This document shows positions 17,701 through 28,690 of a DNA stretch of 64,000 nucleotides, one piece after another. Each line of letters opens with the position of its first letter. Position 1 is the first letter of the stretch. Below the pieces are notes generated by a model. It was not told the origin of the DNA. It saw only the letters and a program-made list of their open reading frames with translations, and did not search any database. Made by a program: the position numbers and the translations under genes. This DNA comes from Azoarcus sp. (GTDB lineage Bacteria; Pseudomonadota; Gammaproteobacteria; Burkholderiales; Rhodocyclaceae), in contig JAITVD010000066.1 in assembly GCA_031285965.1 (NCBI GenBank), forward strand, positions 1 through 64,000, written 5' to 3'.

Positions 17701-17731
17701 GGGGGATGCGCGTGGAGAATTCAATCTCCGG

Positions 17732-18436
17732 TCAGGCGGGGCGGCGAGTTTGCAACATGTAATTGACCGATATGTCACGCCCTAGGCTATAGACGCGAGT
17801 CAGGGGGTTGTACGACAGCCCGCTCATGGCATCCGGCGCAAGCCCCGCCATGCGGCAAAACCGCGCCAGTTCGGAAGGCTTGATGAAACGGGTGTAGTCG
17901 TGGATGCCGCGTGGCAGGATTTTCAAGATGTATTCGGCGCCGACGATGGCAAACAGGAAGGATTTGGGGTTGCGGTTCAGCGTGGAGAAAAAGACCTGCC
18001 CGCCGGGACGCGCCAGCCGTGCGCAAGCGGCAACGGTGCTGGCGGGGTCGGGAACGTGTTCGAGCATTTCCATGCAGGTGACGATGTCGAATTGCCCCGC
18101 GTGCGTTTCGGCAAAGGCTTCCGCCGAAATAAATTGGTAATCGACCTTGAGTTCGCTCTCGAAAAGATGCAGCCGGGCAACGCCGAGCGCCTTTTCGGAG
18201 AGGTCGATGCCCGTGACTTCCGCGCCACGGGCAGCCATGCCTTCGGCCAGCACGCCGCCGCCGCAGCCGACATCGAGCACTTTTTTGCCCGATAGCTCCG
18301 CCAAAGAATTGATCCAGTTGACGCGCAGTGGATTGATGTCGTGCAGCGGTTTGAATTCGGAAGCGGTATCCCACCATCTGTGGGCAAGTTCGCTGAATTT
18401 GTCCAGTTCCGAAGGGTCGGCGTTAAGCGTGCTCAT
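17732..18436 (-). CDS. ubiG: Ubiquinone biosynthesis O-methyltransferase
   Basis: Performs both O-methylations of ubiquinone synthesis with S-adenosylmethionine. The SAM-binding motif is VLDVGCGGGVLAEGMA near residue 51, followed by GIDLS and the family block VTCMEMLEHVPDP. The N-terminal FSELAHRWWD and the later RGIHDYTRFI are typical of UbiG. The ATG at 18436 (MSTLNAD) gives 234 residues. The upstream extension in the ORF track is not needed. The tmRNA gene begins within tens of bases after its stop. Confidence 0.95.
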   Translation of the reverse strand: MSTLNADPSELDKFSELAHRWWDTASEFKPLHDINPLRVNWINSLAELSGKKVLDVGCGGGVLAEGMAARGAEVTGIDLSEKALGVARLHLFESELKVDYQFISAEAFAETHAGQFDIVTCMEMLEHVPDPASTVAACARLARPGGQVFFSTLNRNPKSFLFAIVGAEYILKILPRGIHDYTRFIKPSELARFCRMAGLAPDAMSGLSYNPLTRVYSLGRDISVNYMLQTRRPA

Positions 18437-18525
18437 GGAATTTCCAAAATTGAACGGATGTAAATGAGTGGAATACGACAGGCTACGCAATTACCGTGCT
18501 TTTGCGCAAGTGGTCGTCGTAAAAC

Positions 18526-18553
18526 AAAAAACCCTGCGTGAGCAGGGTTTTTT
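18526..18553 (-). terminator. Intrinsic terminator after ompA
   Basis: ACCCTGC-gtga-GCAGGGT forms a 7-bp stem with A and T runs on both sides, so it can stop transcription in either direction. It lies 22 bases after the end of the OmpA-family gene. Confidence 0.85.
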
Positions 18554-18574
18554 GCGAAACGGGACAACCAGAGA

Positions 18575-19297
18575 TTACCGGGTGCCGATAATTTCAATAT
18601 CGACGCGGCGATCCGGTTGCAGGCACTCGATGAGAGCCTGACGCGCACGGACGTTGTTGCACTGGGTTCCCGTCACGGGCTGCGTACGGCCTTTGCCTTC
18701 GGTATAGACGCGGGAAGGATCAATGCCTTGGTCGGTCAGGTAGCTCTTCACGGCAGCGGCGCGGCGCTCGGACAGACGCTGGTTGTAGGCATCGCCGCCG
18801 ATACGGTCGGTGTGGCCGGTCACGATGACGACTTCAAGCTGAAGCTGCTTGGCTTGGGCGGCAACATTGTCCAGAGCGGTGCGGCCTTCGGGCTTGAGCA
18901 GGGCTTGGTTGAAATCGAACAGGAAGTCGGCATTCAGGCGGACTTTCTCTTGACCAACTTCCCTGGCGGGGGTTGCCGTTACAGCCGCTGGGGCAGCTTC
19001 AGCTACCGGGGGCGGGGCGGCTTTTTCGCATTTGTCTTTCGGGACGATGTCGCCGTCGCATCCGCAACCAACCGGGAACTCACCCGCTGGGGCGCTTTCA
19101 GCGGCGGCGGCGGTCCAGTAGCCGGTACGCCAGCACAGACCGGCTCCGCTACGGGTAACGACTTTGCGGCCATCAATCGCATAGGGAACGTCGCCCGTGC
19201 CGTCGACGGTGACATCTTGTGCGAAAGCGGTAGAAGCAGACAAGCCAATCGAGGCAATGGCAGCCAGCGCAAGCAGCTTATTGTGGTGTTTGGTCAT
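18575..19297 (-). CDS. OmpA-family outer-membrane protein
   Basis: 240 residues with a signal peptide (LLALAAIASIGLSASTAFA, cut before QDV). A cysteine-containing N-terminal region (CGCDGD…DKCEK) and an alanine/proline linker follow. The C-terminal OmpA/MotB peptidoglycan-binding domain carries GHTDRIGGDAYNQRLSERRA. A cysteine pair within the C-terminal domain (TQCNNV…ECLQP) fits betaproteobacterial OmpA proteins. There is no eight-strand barrel of E. coli size, so it is a short peptidoglycan-associated type. It has its own terminator and an upstream inverted repeat. Confidence 0.92.
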   Translation of the reverse strand: MTKHHNKLLALAAIASIGLSASTAFAQDVTVDGTGDVPYAIDGRKVVTRSGAGLCWRTGYWTAAAAESAPAGEFPVGCGCDGDIVPKDKCEKAAPPPVAEAAPAAVTATPAREVGQEKVRLNADFLFDFNQALLKPEGRTALDNVAAQAKQLQLEVVIVTGHTDRIGGDAYNQRLSERRAAAVKSYLTDQGIDPSRVYTEGKGRTQPVTGTQCNNVRARQALIECLQPDRRVDIEIIGTR

Positions 19298-19343
19298 GGT
19301 TTCCTCAGTTGTGAAAGGCGAAACAGTGCCGCATGAACAATGC

Positions 19344-19366
19344 TGAATAACACAAATTGTTATTCA
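19344..19366. promoter_or_regulatory. Inverted repeat upstream of ompA
   Basis: TGAATAA-cacaaattg-TTATTCA forms perfect 7-base arms 9 bases apart, 47-69 bases before the ompA start codon. It may be an operator or overlap the promoter. No regulator can be named. Confidence 0.4.
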
Positions 19367-19397
19367 ACGACTTCTGTTGAGCGGAAATCCAACTCAG

Positions 19398-20714
19398 CTA
19401 AACAAGCCTAGTTTGCCATAGGGATGCAAGAGCGAGCAATTCATTGTAGCCGATTTGCAACAATGTTTTGCCATCCCGGACGCGAATTTTGCCGTCGATC
19501 CATACATGCGAGACCTGCTGGCGGTCGCTGACATAAACGAGATGGAAAATTGGGTCGAAACAAGGTGACATAAGAGGGCTGTCGAACGCGACGGCGCAAA
19601 GGTCCGCGCGCTTGCCGGGTTCGATTGAGCCGATGCTGTCCTCCATTCCGAGCGCGCGCGCGCCGCCCAGCGTAGCCATATGCAAGGCGGTGTGCGCGGG
19701 AAGGACGCTGGCATCAAGGCTGCCTAATTTGGCGAGCAGCGCGGCTTGCCGCATTTCCTGAAAGAGGTCGAGCCGGTTATTGCTGGCCGCGCCATCGCTT
19801 CCCAGCCCCACATTGATGCCGTGGGCGAGCATGGCAGGCACGGGCGCGATGCCGCTGGCGAGCTTCATGTTTGAAACTGGGCAATGCGCAACGCTGCAAC
19901 CGTGACGTGCAAGCAAGGCGAGTTCGGTATCGAGAAGATGGACGCTGTGGACGGCGGTTAAGTTGGGGCCAAGCAGCCCTAGGCGCTCGAGCCTAGCGAG
20001 CGGGCGCACCCCGAAAGCCGCGAGGCTTTCCCGGATTTCATTTGCCGTCTCGTGGACGTGCATGTGAATGGGCAGGTCAAGCTCTGCGGCAAGGCATGCG
20101 ACACGTTCCAAGCCGCTATCCGCGACCGCGTAAGGGGAATGGGGGGCGAGGGCGAAGCTGACGAGCGGATGCCCGCGCCATTTGTCGCGGACGGCCAGCC
20201 CTTTGCGCAGATAGTCGTCCGCGTCGCTTGCCCACGCGCCGGGCAAGCCGAGCACGACCAGCCCAACGACGGCCCGCATACCGGTTTCGGCGAAAACCTG
20301 AGCCGCCTCGTCGGGGAAAAAATACATATCGTTGCAGGTGGTGATGCCGCCGCGCAGCATTTCATAAGCGGCGAGGAGCGTTCCGTCCCGCACGAAAGCG
20401 GGCGACACATGACGGGATTCGGCGGGCCAGATGACTTCCCGGAGCCAGCGTTCCAGCGGCAGGTCGTCGGAGAGGCCGCGCATCAGGCTCATGGCGGCAT
20501 GGGCATGGAGATTGACGAGGCCCGGAATCAGGGCATGCGCGGGCAATTCGTACTCATCCGCCGCCTGATAGTGCGCACGGGCTTCGTCCTGCGGCAGAAC
20601 ACCAACGATTTGCCCGTCATGGACGGCGACGCTGTGTCGGTCGAGCACGGCTTTGTCTGGAACGACCGGAACCAGCCAGTGCGGATGGATAAGAAGATCA
20701 ACGGCGGTGCTCAA
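19398..20714 (-). CDS. mtaD: 5-methylthioadenosine/S-adenosylhomocysteine deaminase (amidohydrolase)
   Basis: Zn-dependent amidohydrolase of the ATZ/TRZ type. Metal ligands are in LVNLHAHAAMSLMRG, HMHVHET, VHSVHL and GLGSDGAASNNRLD. The likely substrates are methylthioadenosine and S-adenosylhomocysteine, deaminated to the inosine forms. Guanine- or melamine-type deaminases of the same superfamily cannot be excluded. I chose the TTG at 20714 because aggagg lies 6 nt upstream. This gives 438 residues, and the ORF-track extension to 20780 has no support. In pseudomonads I recall this gene next to ubiG and mtnA. Here ompA lies between it and ubiG, and mtnA is about 19 kb away. Confidence 0.85.
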   Translation of the reverse strand: MSTAVDLLIHPHWLVPVVPDKAVLDRHSVAVHDGQIVGVLPQDEARAHYQAADEYELPAHALIPGLVNLHAHAAMSLMRGLSDDLPLERWLREVIWPAESRHVSPAFVRDGTLLAAYEMLRGGITTCNDMYFFPDEAAQVFAETGMRAVVGLVVLGLPGAWASDADDYLRKGLAVRDKWRGHPLVSFALAPHSPYAVADSGLERVACLAAELDLPIHMHVHETANEIRESLAAFGVRPLARLERLGLLGPNLTAVHSVHLLDTELALLARHGCSVAHCPVSNMKLASGIAPVPAMLAHGINVGLGSDGAASNNRLDLFQEMRQAALLAKLGSLDASVLPAHTALHMATLGGARALGMEDSIGSIEPGKRADLCAVAFDSPLMSPCFDPIFHLVYVSDRQQVSHVWIDGKIRVRDGKTLLQIGYNELLALASLWQTRLV

Positions 20715-20914
20715 GCAAGACCTCCTGCGGGGATGGCGCAAACGCGATGCCGGAACAGTGTACCCGTTGCTGGACGGCACAGCGCGGATGCCGAGTTTTC
20801 ATGTTTTTCGTAGATATTGGAATTTGTGAACAAATAAACATCCGCTGGGATATTTGATGCCGCGAAAACCGTGTTTTGGCAAGACAATGGCAAGAAGCGG
20901 AAGCAGCAAACAAA

Positions 20915-22297
20915 ATGAAGAAAATGTCGCCGGAGACAATTGGCAAATACCAAATCGTGCGCGAAGTCGGGCGCGGCGCGACGGCGACCGTCTATGAGGC
21001 GCGGCGTCCCGACCTTGCCGAATCGGTTGCGCTCAAGCTCATCCGTTTCGGCAACGCCAGCGGCGAAAGCGCCAAACTGAACCGCCGCTTGCTCAAGCTG
21101 CTGCGAGCCGAGGAAGCGGTGGCAGGGCGGCTGAACCATCCCAATATCATTAAAATTAGGGAAGTGGTGGTCGAGCCGGAACGGGCGTATGTGGTCATGG
21201 AATATTTTCCGGGCACGACTTTGGAGCGGTTTTGCAGCTTTGAGCACCGCTTGCCCGTACATCGGGTGACGGGCATCATTTTCAAGTGCTGCATGGCGCT
21301 CGACTACGCTTACCGACAGGGCATCGTGCACCGCGACATCAAGCCCGCCAACATTCTGGTCGACGAAAAAGACGATGTACGGATTACCGATTTCGGCCTG
21401 GCGCTCAATGTTGGCAAAAATATCGAAGCGGATTCGACTTTCATCATGGGGGTCGGCTCGCCCGCCTACATGAGCCCGGAACAAATCAAGAATTACCCCC
21501 TCAACCAGAAAACAGACCTTTATTCGCTTGGGGTGGTGATGTTCCACCTGCTCGCGGGGCGGCTCCCGTTCCGCGCCGCCAGCCCCGCGCAACTGGTCTA
21601 CAAAATCATCAACACCGACCCGCCGCTTGTGTCGCATATCAACCCGGACGTGTCCGGGCAGATGGACGCGGTCATTCGCAAGGCGCTGGAAAAAGACCTT
21701 TATTCGCGCTACAGAAATGGCGCGGAATTCGCAAAAGATTTGTCGGCGGTTCGCTTCAAAATCGTTGATGAGAATGATGTCGAACTCGACACGTCGCGCT
21801 TTTCGATATTGCGCAAACAGGCGTTTTTCACTGAATTCGACGATGTCGAATTATGGGAAGTGCTGCGCATCAGCGTTTGGCGCGAAGCGCCGGGGCGTGT
21901 GATGATTATCAAGGAAGGCGATACCGAACAGCGTTTCGGGGTCTTGCTGGAAGGGCGGGTCGAACTGTCGGTGATGGGGCGGCGGGTCATCGAACTGGGT
22001 TCCGGGACGATTTTCGGCGAATCGGCTTGGCTCGACAGGATGTCCCATCATCAAACGATGGCAGTCACTTCGCTGGAACCCGTCGTTTGGCTCGAAATCA
22101 ATCCGGCGGCGCTGGAACTGGCCACCGAAGAAGTGCAGGAGGCTTTCCGGCGGGAGGTGGCTTCCGTGGTCGTGCATCGCTTGGGGGCGCTGGCGCTTGT
22201 CCACTCTGAACACTGCGGAATCGCAACGGAAGCGAACATGGAATCGACCGCTGGTTTTGCCGCGAGCCGCTCCGGGTGGAGGCTGGTCGATGACTGA
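20915..22297 (+). CDS. Serine/threonine protein kinase with C-terminal cyclic-nucleotide-binding-like domain
   Basis: An N-terminal Hanks-type kinase has the glycine loop VGRGATATVYEA, catalytic IVHRDIKPANIL, metal-binding DFGLA and activation segment VGSPAYMSPEQI. After about residue 280 a cNMP-binding/Crp-like domain follows (FGVLLEGRVELSVMGRRVIELGSGTIFGESAWLD). No transmembrane helix is seen, so it is probably cytoplasmic. The TTG at 20876 would add 13 residues; I prefer the ATG at 20915 (MKKMSPETIGKYQIV). No phosphatase or FHA partner is adjacent. Second-messenger control of the kinase is inferred from the domain order. Confidence 0.9.
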   Translation: MKKMSPETIGKYQIVREVGRGATATVYEARRPDLAESVALKLIRFGNASGESAKLNRRLLKLLRAEEAVAGRLNHPNIIKIREVVVEPERAYVVMEYFPGTTLERFCSFEHRLPVHRVTGIIFKCCMALDYAYRQGIVHRDIKPANILVDEKDDVRITDFGLALNVGKNIEADSTFIMGVGSPAYMSPEQIKNYPLNQKTDLYSLGVVMFHLLAGRLPFRAASPAQLVYKIINTDPPLVSHINPDVSGQMDAVIRKALEKDLYSRYRNGAEFAKDLSAVRFKIVDENDVELDTSRFSILRKQAFFTEFDDVELWEVLRISVWREAPGRVMIIKEGDTEQRFGVLLEGRVELSVMGRRVIELGSGTIFGESAWLDRMSHHQTMAVTSLEPVVWLEINPAALELATEEVQEAFRREVASVVVHRLGALALVHSEHCGIATEANMESTAGFAASRSGWRLVDD

Positions 22298-22344
22298 CGG
22301 GAAACCCAAATCTCTGGAAATCCAACGGCTCGCTGCGTGAATCG

Positions 22345-23418
22345 CTAGCGAAGAATCGCCACGGACTTCACCTGCGCGATGAGCTTCAGTCCGGGCGTGA
22401 TGTTCAGCGCCCGCCGGGAGCGTTCCGTGATACGCGCCAGCAGCAGGGTTTCTCCGTCCATGAGCCGCAATTGCGCGAGCGCGTGTCCCGGCGTAGGAGC
22501 TTCTTCGATGGCAACGACGGTGGCGGGCAAGCAGTTCAGGATGCTGGTGTCCGCGTGGGCGCTCAGGGCAAGGCTCACGTCGCTCGCGTGGATGCGGCAG
22601 CGCAGGCGTTTTCCCGCTTCATGCCCGACCCCGGCAATCAGGAGGCTGCCGCCGGAAAACGCCAGCCGAACAAGCCCGTCCGGCTCACGCCCTGCCATCG
22701 TGGTTTCCAGTATCGCGCCCGCCTCGTCGGCAAAGGCGGCGGCAAGTCCGGGACGCGACAGAATGTCCGCCAGCGAACCAGTGACCGTGATGCGCCCGTT
22801 TTCGATGAGCGCGATGTGGTCGGCGAGCCGCGCCACTTCGTCTAGGGAATGGCTGATATAGATGACGGGAATGGAAAGTTCGTCATGCAGCTTTTCGAGG
22901 TAGGGCAGGATTTCCAGCTTCCTCTTCATGTCGAGCGCGGCGAGCGGCTCGTCCATCAGGAGCAGGCGGGGGCGGGTGAGGAGCGCGCGCGCGATGGCGA
23001 CCCGCTGGCGCTCGCCGCCGGAGAGGCTATCGGGGGCGCGTTTGAGCAGGGCGCGGATGCTGAGCAGGTCAAGCATGGCCTCGAACCCTTCGCCCCGCCC
23101 GTTGCCCGCCCGCTTCATGCCGTAGCGGAGATTTTCCTGAACGGACAGATGCGGAAAAAGGCTCGCTTCCTGAAAAACCAGCCCGAGCGGGCGTTTATGG
23201 ACAGGCAGAAAAATGCCGCGCCGTTCGTCCTGCCACACTTCGCCCGCGACGGACAGAAAGCCCGCCTGTGACCGCTCCAGCCCCGCCATGCAGCGCAGCA
23301 GCGTGGTTTTTCCGGAGCCGGACGGGCCAAACAGCGCCGTGATGCCTTTTTCCGGCAGCGACAGCGCCGCGTCCAGCGTGAATCCGGGCCAGCCGATGCA
23401 AAAATGCGCCTCCATCAT
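22345..23418 (-). CDS. modC: Molybdate ABC transporter ATP-binding protein
   Basis: Energises molybdate import with ModA and ModB. Walker [10 protein letters not shown], signature [15 protein letters not shown] and Walker [13 protein letters not shown] are followed by the C-terminal molybdate-binding (MOP) domain that regulates ModC ([19 protein letters not shown] at the end). The ATG at 23418 overlaps the modB stop (ATGATGA), giving 357 residues. The 90 extra residues in the ORF track are antisense-like sequence inside modB. Confidence 0.95.
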   Translation of the reverse strand: MMEAHFCIGWPGFTLDAALSLPEKGITALFGPSGSGKTTLLRCMAGLERSQAGFLSVAGEVWQDERRGIFLPVHKRPLGLVFQEASLFPHLSVQENLRYGMKRAGNGRGEGFEAMLDLLSIRALLKRAPDSLSGGERQRVAIARALLTRPRLLLMDEPLAALDMKRKLEILPYLEKLHDELSIPVIYISHSLDEVARLADHIALIENGRITVTGSLADILSRPGLAAAFADEAGAILETTMAGREPDGLVRLAFSGGSLLIAGVGHEAGKRLRCRIHASDVSLALSAHADTSILNCLPATVVAIEEAPTPGHALAQLRLMDGETLLLARITERSRRALNITPGLKLIAQVKSVAILR

Positions 23419-24089
23419 CGGCTCCAGCCCGCCTGTTTGCGGCGGCCATAAAGCAGCAGCAGAACGGCAAAGCTGAACAGCACCATGCCGCCCGCCAGCC
23501 AATGCGCTTGCGTGTAATTGGCGTTTTCCACGTAATCGAAAATCTTGACGGAGAGCACCTGCGTTTTGCCGGGAATGTTGCCGCCCATCATCAGCACCAC
23601 GCCGAATTCGCCCACGGTATGCGCGAAGCCCAACGTGGCGGCGGTCACAAAGCCGGGACGCGCCAGCGGCAGGGCGACGCTGAAAAAAGCGTCCCAAGGC
23701 GACGCCCGCAAGCTGGCAGCCACTTCCATCGGGCGCTTGCCGATGGCCTCAAACGCATTCTGGATGGGCTGCACTACGAAAGGCATCGAGTACAGGACAG
23801 AAGCCACGACCAGTCCGGCAAAGGTGAACGGGAGCCGCTGCAAGCCCAGCGCGTCCATCGCCTGCCCGATGAAACCATGCGGGCCGAGCGCGAGCAGAAG
23901 GTAAAACCCCAGCACCGTGGGCGGCAGCACCAGCGGAAGCGCCACGACTGCGCCTACCGCTCCTTTCAGGCGCGACCGGGTATTGGCCAGCCACCAGGCG
24001 ATAGGCGTGCCGACCAGCAGCAGGAGCGCCGTCGTGAGCGTCGCCAGCTTACAGGTGAGCCAGATGGCGGCGAGGCTGGAATTGTCCAT
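23415..24089 (-). CDS. modB: Molybdate ABC transporter permease
   Basis: 224-residue inner-membrane permease with five or six hydrophobic helices. The EAA loop that contacts ModC reads [25 protein letters not shown], and [17 protein letters not shown] lies near the C-terminus, both typical of ModB/CysT-type permeases. It overlaps modC by 4 nt. Confidence 0.95.
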   Translation of the reverse strand: MDNSSLAAIWLTCKLATLTTALLLLVGTPIAWWLANTRSRLKGAVGAVVALPLVLPPTVLGFYLLLALGPHGFIGQAMDALGLQRLPFTFAGLVVASVLYSMPFVVQPIQNAFEAIGKRPMEVAASLRASPWDAFFSVALPLARPGFVTAATLGFAHTVGEFGVVLMMGGNIPGKTQVLSVKIFDYVENANYTQAHWLAGGMVLFSFAVLLLLYGRRKQAGWSR

Positions 24090-24186
24090 AGTCGGGGAAG
24101 CCTGAGAGTTTTTTTCAGACGTGCCGAAAATCCCTGGTTTTTGCGCCGGGAGCTTCTAGGGACGGCACACCGGTTTCTATGATGCC

Positions 24187-24438
24187 TTACGGCGTATTGT
24201 CTTGCCTATCTGTGGAATGCCAGCCTTTCAGTGGAAAACCAGCCCCCGCGCAACGCTGCTTGAAATCAGAAAGGGTTACTGGATAGCTGTTATCCCAGAT
24301 AGCAGCCTGCTCAATAGGAGCGAAGAACTCGCTGTAAGACCGGACTTCATCAAACCGGACGGACTCAGGGTACTGGCTCATCAGATCTGGACTGAAGAAG
24401 AAGCCGCACATCAGAGCAAGAGCTTCAAGATAACTCAC
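24187..24438 (-). CDS. Small hypothetical protein inside the mod cluster
   Basis: 83 residues from a GTG at 24438 with ggaga about 8 nt upstream. The sequence (MSYLEALALMCGFFFSPD… FKQRCAGAGFPLKGWHS) has no family I recognise. It lies on the same strand between modA and modB, in a 437-base gap with somewhat lower GC than its neighbours. An overlapping plus-strand frame (24202-24558) is less likely because it runs into modA. It could be a real small protein or a gene fragment. Confidence 0.4.
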   Translation of the reverse strand: MSYLEALALMCGFFFSPDLMSQYPESVRFDEVRSYSEFFAPIEQAAIWDNSYPVTLSDFKQRCAGAGFPLKGWHSTDRQDNTP

Positions 24439-24526
24439 GCTGAATTCTCCGGGGAGAGACGATCAGGGGCAAGGGTAGCAGGATTCATCGTCCTCCCCAA
24501 AGGCAAGGTGAGCGCCGAGAAACCCG

Positions 24527-26674
<2,148 letters not shown>

Positions 26675-26688
<14 letters not shown>

Positions 26689-27466
26689 ACGCTTCTCTGT
26701 TCGCAAAAGCCTCGCCGTTTATTTCGTAGCAGTATTCTGCCAAGTCGATGTCAGTATCGGTTTTTACAAACATATCCTCAACATTGTTCTTTTTTCTGAC
26801 AACAAAACAGACAGTATCGTCATTCTTCTGGTTGTCGCCCAGCACAAGCCGAATTTTCTCGTAGTCGTCATGGAAATATTCTTGCAGGAGCGGGATGATT
26901 TCTCCTTTGAAAATTTTCGCAAGCCGCTCGATGCTTTTATCCGTTTTCAACGGCAAGAAGTACGAATGCCCGATGGTGTGCTCACGGTCAAGCAGCACGG
27001 TGATGCGCTTATTAAGGGTGCCGAGCATTTTGGAAATATCCAGACCATCCACACCACCCACACAGACATCTTTCAAAACACTGGAATCGGGAAGCATTTC
27101 CACAAAAGTGAATCTGCGCCGCAATGCGGTATCAATCAGGGCAATGGAGCGGTCGGCGGTATTCATCGTGCCAACAATGTAAACATTGTCCGGCACACCA
27201 AAATCCTTCCCAGAATATGGAAGTTTAACTTTCTGTTCCTCTTTTGCTCCAATTCGCTTTGAGGGTTCGATGAGCGTTATCAATTCGCCAAAAATTTTCG
27301 AGATGTTGCCCCGGTTGATTTCGTCGATGATAAAGATGCGGTTTGGAATTTTTACGCTCTGTGGAAACAGGTTCGGTTTAACTTTTCGGAGCAAACCAAG
27401 GGCATCAGAAACAGACACCGACAGTTTATAGACCGTCGAAAGTGTCATGCTCTGTCCTGGATTCAA
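26675..27466 (-). CDS. mcrB: McrB GTPase, C-terminal half (separated by frameshift)
   Basis: Continues the AAA+ domain of McrB. Walker B and the family signature read IFIIDEINRGNISKIFGE, followed by the sensor region VGTMNTADRSIALIDTALRRRF. It begins with a TTG overlapping the stop of the upstream half by 4 nt. The residues around the junction (LNPGQSMTLSTVYKL) look like uninterrupted McrB sequence, so this is probably one gene broken by a 1-base change. It could not bind GTP alone because Walker A lies in the other half. Confidence 0.8.
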
Positions 27467-28587
27467 GTCAGTAATACCTCATTTAATCCCTTGGCAAGCC
27501 ATTTCACATTACGAAGCCGCTTATAATGCGAATAATCATCGTGCCATTCAGGATCACCCGTCACAACTCCAATAGCATCAATCGTCTTGCTGGAATAACA
27601 GGAAAACACGATGTCGCCGATTTGCATACGGTCATAAAAGGCGTTAAGAACGGTATTGCCACCGTATTCACTGTAATCCGTGGAATCGGATATGGTTTCG
27701 CCGTATTCATCCCATCCAATGCGTATGTGATTGTTTTCCATACATTCTGTTCGGGTTGGATTATCCCCGGTCCTTTCAAGCGAAACTTTCCAAACGGTTG
27801 GATTCTTGCCAAAACCCAAATCAATATCCGCGCCGTTTCCGACAGGAGTAACGGCATTGTTGCAAAACTCTTTGAAAACACCATCGTGTAATTCATATTT
27901 TATTTCACCCTCTGCGCCGTCCTCGCCTTCCTCTGGTAGGACGGGGCGAATGCCTTCGATGAATTCTTCGTAGCCAAACGACTGATGGAATGTCGTGAAA
28001 GCAATAAGCCCATTATCCTTGTAGTGGCGGTAGCGGTTAAGCACCTCGTCGTAATCCTCTTTTTTAATATCATCGAGAGATTTCCCCTCAATGATTGAAA
28101 CGGCATATTGAATGCTACTATAGGTTTTGCCGGTTCCGGGAACACCAAAGAGGATGATGTTTTTATCCATGCTGAAAGATTCTCCAGTTTTGTCCGTTGG
28201 TTCTTGCTTTCCATCGGGCGATTTTTCTTTGAGGAATTCTAGATAGTATTTTATTCCGCTTTTCAAATCATCTAGCTGACATTCTGGAGGAATGTTAAAA
28301 ACAGTGTTCATTTTTTGATAACCACCGCCCCTGTTCTGAAAATACTCATTAAGTTTTTTACTGTTTTTAATTGCAATATCAAGGTCGCTATAATCGGTAA
28401 TGGCGAATAAGGCTGTTCCGTTTTTCAACGTTACTTTGCCAATGGCGGATGACATTGCTCTTACGGCATTTTTTGATCCGCCTTTCTCGTCCGAGTACCA
28501 CTGTATGAAAGCCGCTCGTTGCCGTGCTTCGACATCCCCCGTGCTTGCGTTTGCCCCGTTCTGCGAATCGTTTTCTGGATGAGCCAT
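27463..28587 (-). CDS. mcrB: McrB GTPase, N-terminal half with inserted EVE-like domain (separated by frameshift)
   Basis: 374 residues. An N-terminal recognition-type region of about 135 residues is followed by Walker A FGVPGTGKTYSSIQYAV. The AAA+ segment then contains FTTFHQSFGYEEFIEGIRP and an insert from about 255 to 370 (VWKVSLERTGD…HIRIGWDEYGE…IGDIVFSCYSSKTIDAIGVVTG) resembling EVE/PUA-like modified-base readers. Such inserts are known in some McrB proteins. The frame stops after NEVLLT, just before Walker B. The start has aaaggagaaaaatATG and a consensus-like promoter upstream. Confidence 0.8.
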   Translation of the reverse strand: MAHPENDSQNGANASTGDVEARQRAAFIQWYSDEKGGSKNAVRAMSSAIGKVTLKNGTALFAITDYSDLDIAIKNSKKLNEYFQNRGGGYQKMNTVFNIPPECQLDDLKSGIKYYLEFLKEKSPDGKQEPTDKTGESFSMDKNIILFGVPGTGKTYSSIQYAVSIIEGKSLDDIKKEDYDEVLNRYRHYKDNGLIAFTTFHQSFGYEEFIEGIRPVLPEEGEDGAEGEIKYELHDGVFKEFCNNAVTPVGNGADIDLGFGKNPTVWKVSLERTGDNPTRTECMENNHIRIGWDEYGETISDSTDYSEYGGNTVLNAFYDRMQIGDIVFSCYSSKTIDAIGVVTGDPEWHDDYSHYKRLRNVKWLAKGLNEVLLT

Positions 28588-28651
28588 ATTTTTCTCCTTT
28601 CCTTTTAGGCGCGGGATGCTTTAGCCCGCAATCCAGTCCGGCATTTGACCC

Positions 28652-28679
28652 ATTATATTCAGTCGCTTGTCGTAGTCAA
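28652..28679 (-). promoter_or_regulatory. Sigma70-type promoter for mcrBC
   Basis: On the minus strand TTGACT, 16 bases, then TATAAT, about 65 bases before the mcrB start codon. It lies between moeB and mcrB, inside the segment bounded by the direct repeats, so the module appears to bring its own promoter. Confidence 0.75.
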
Positions 28680-28690
28680 TTTGTTATGTC

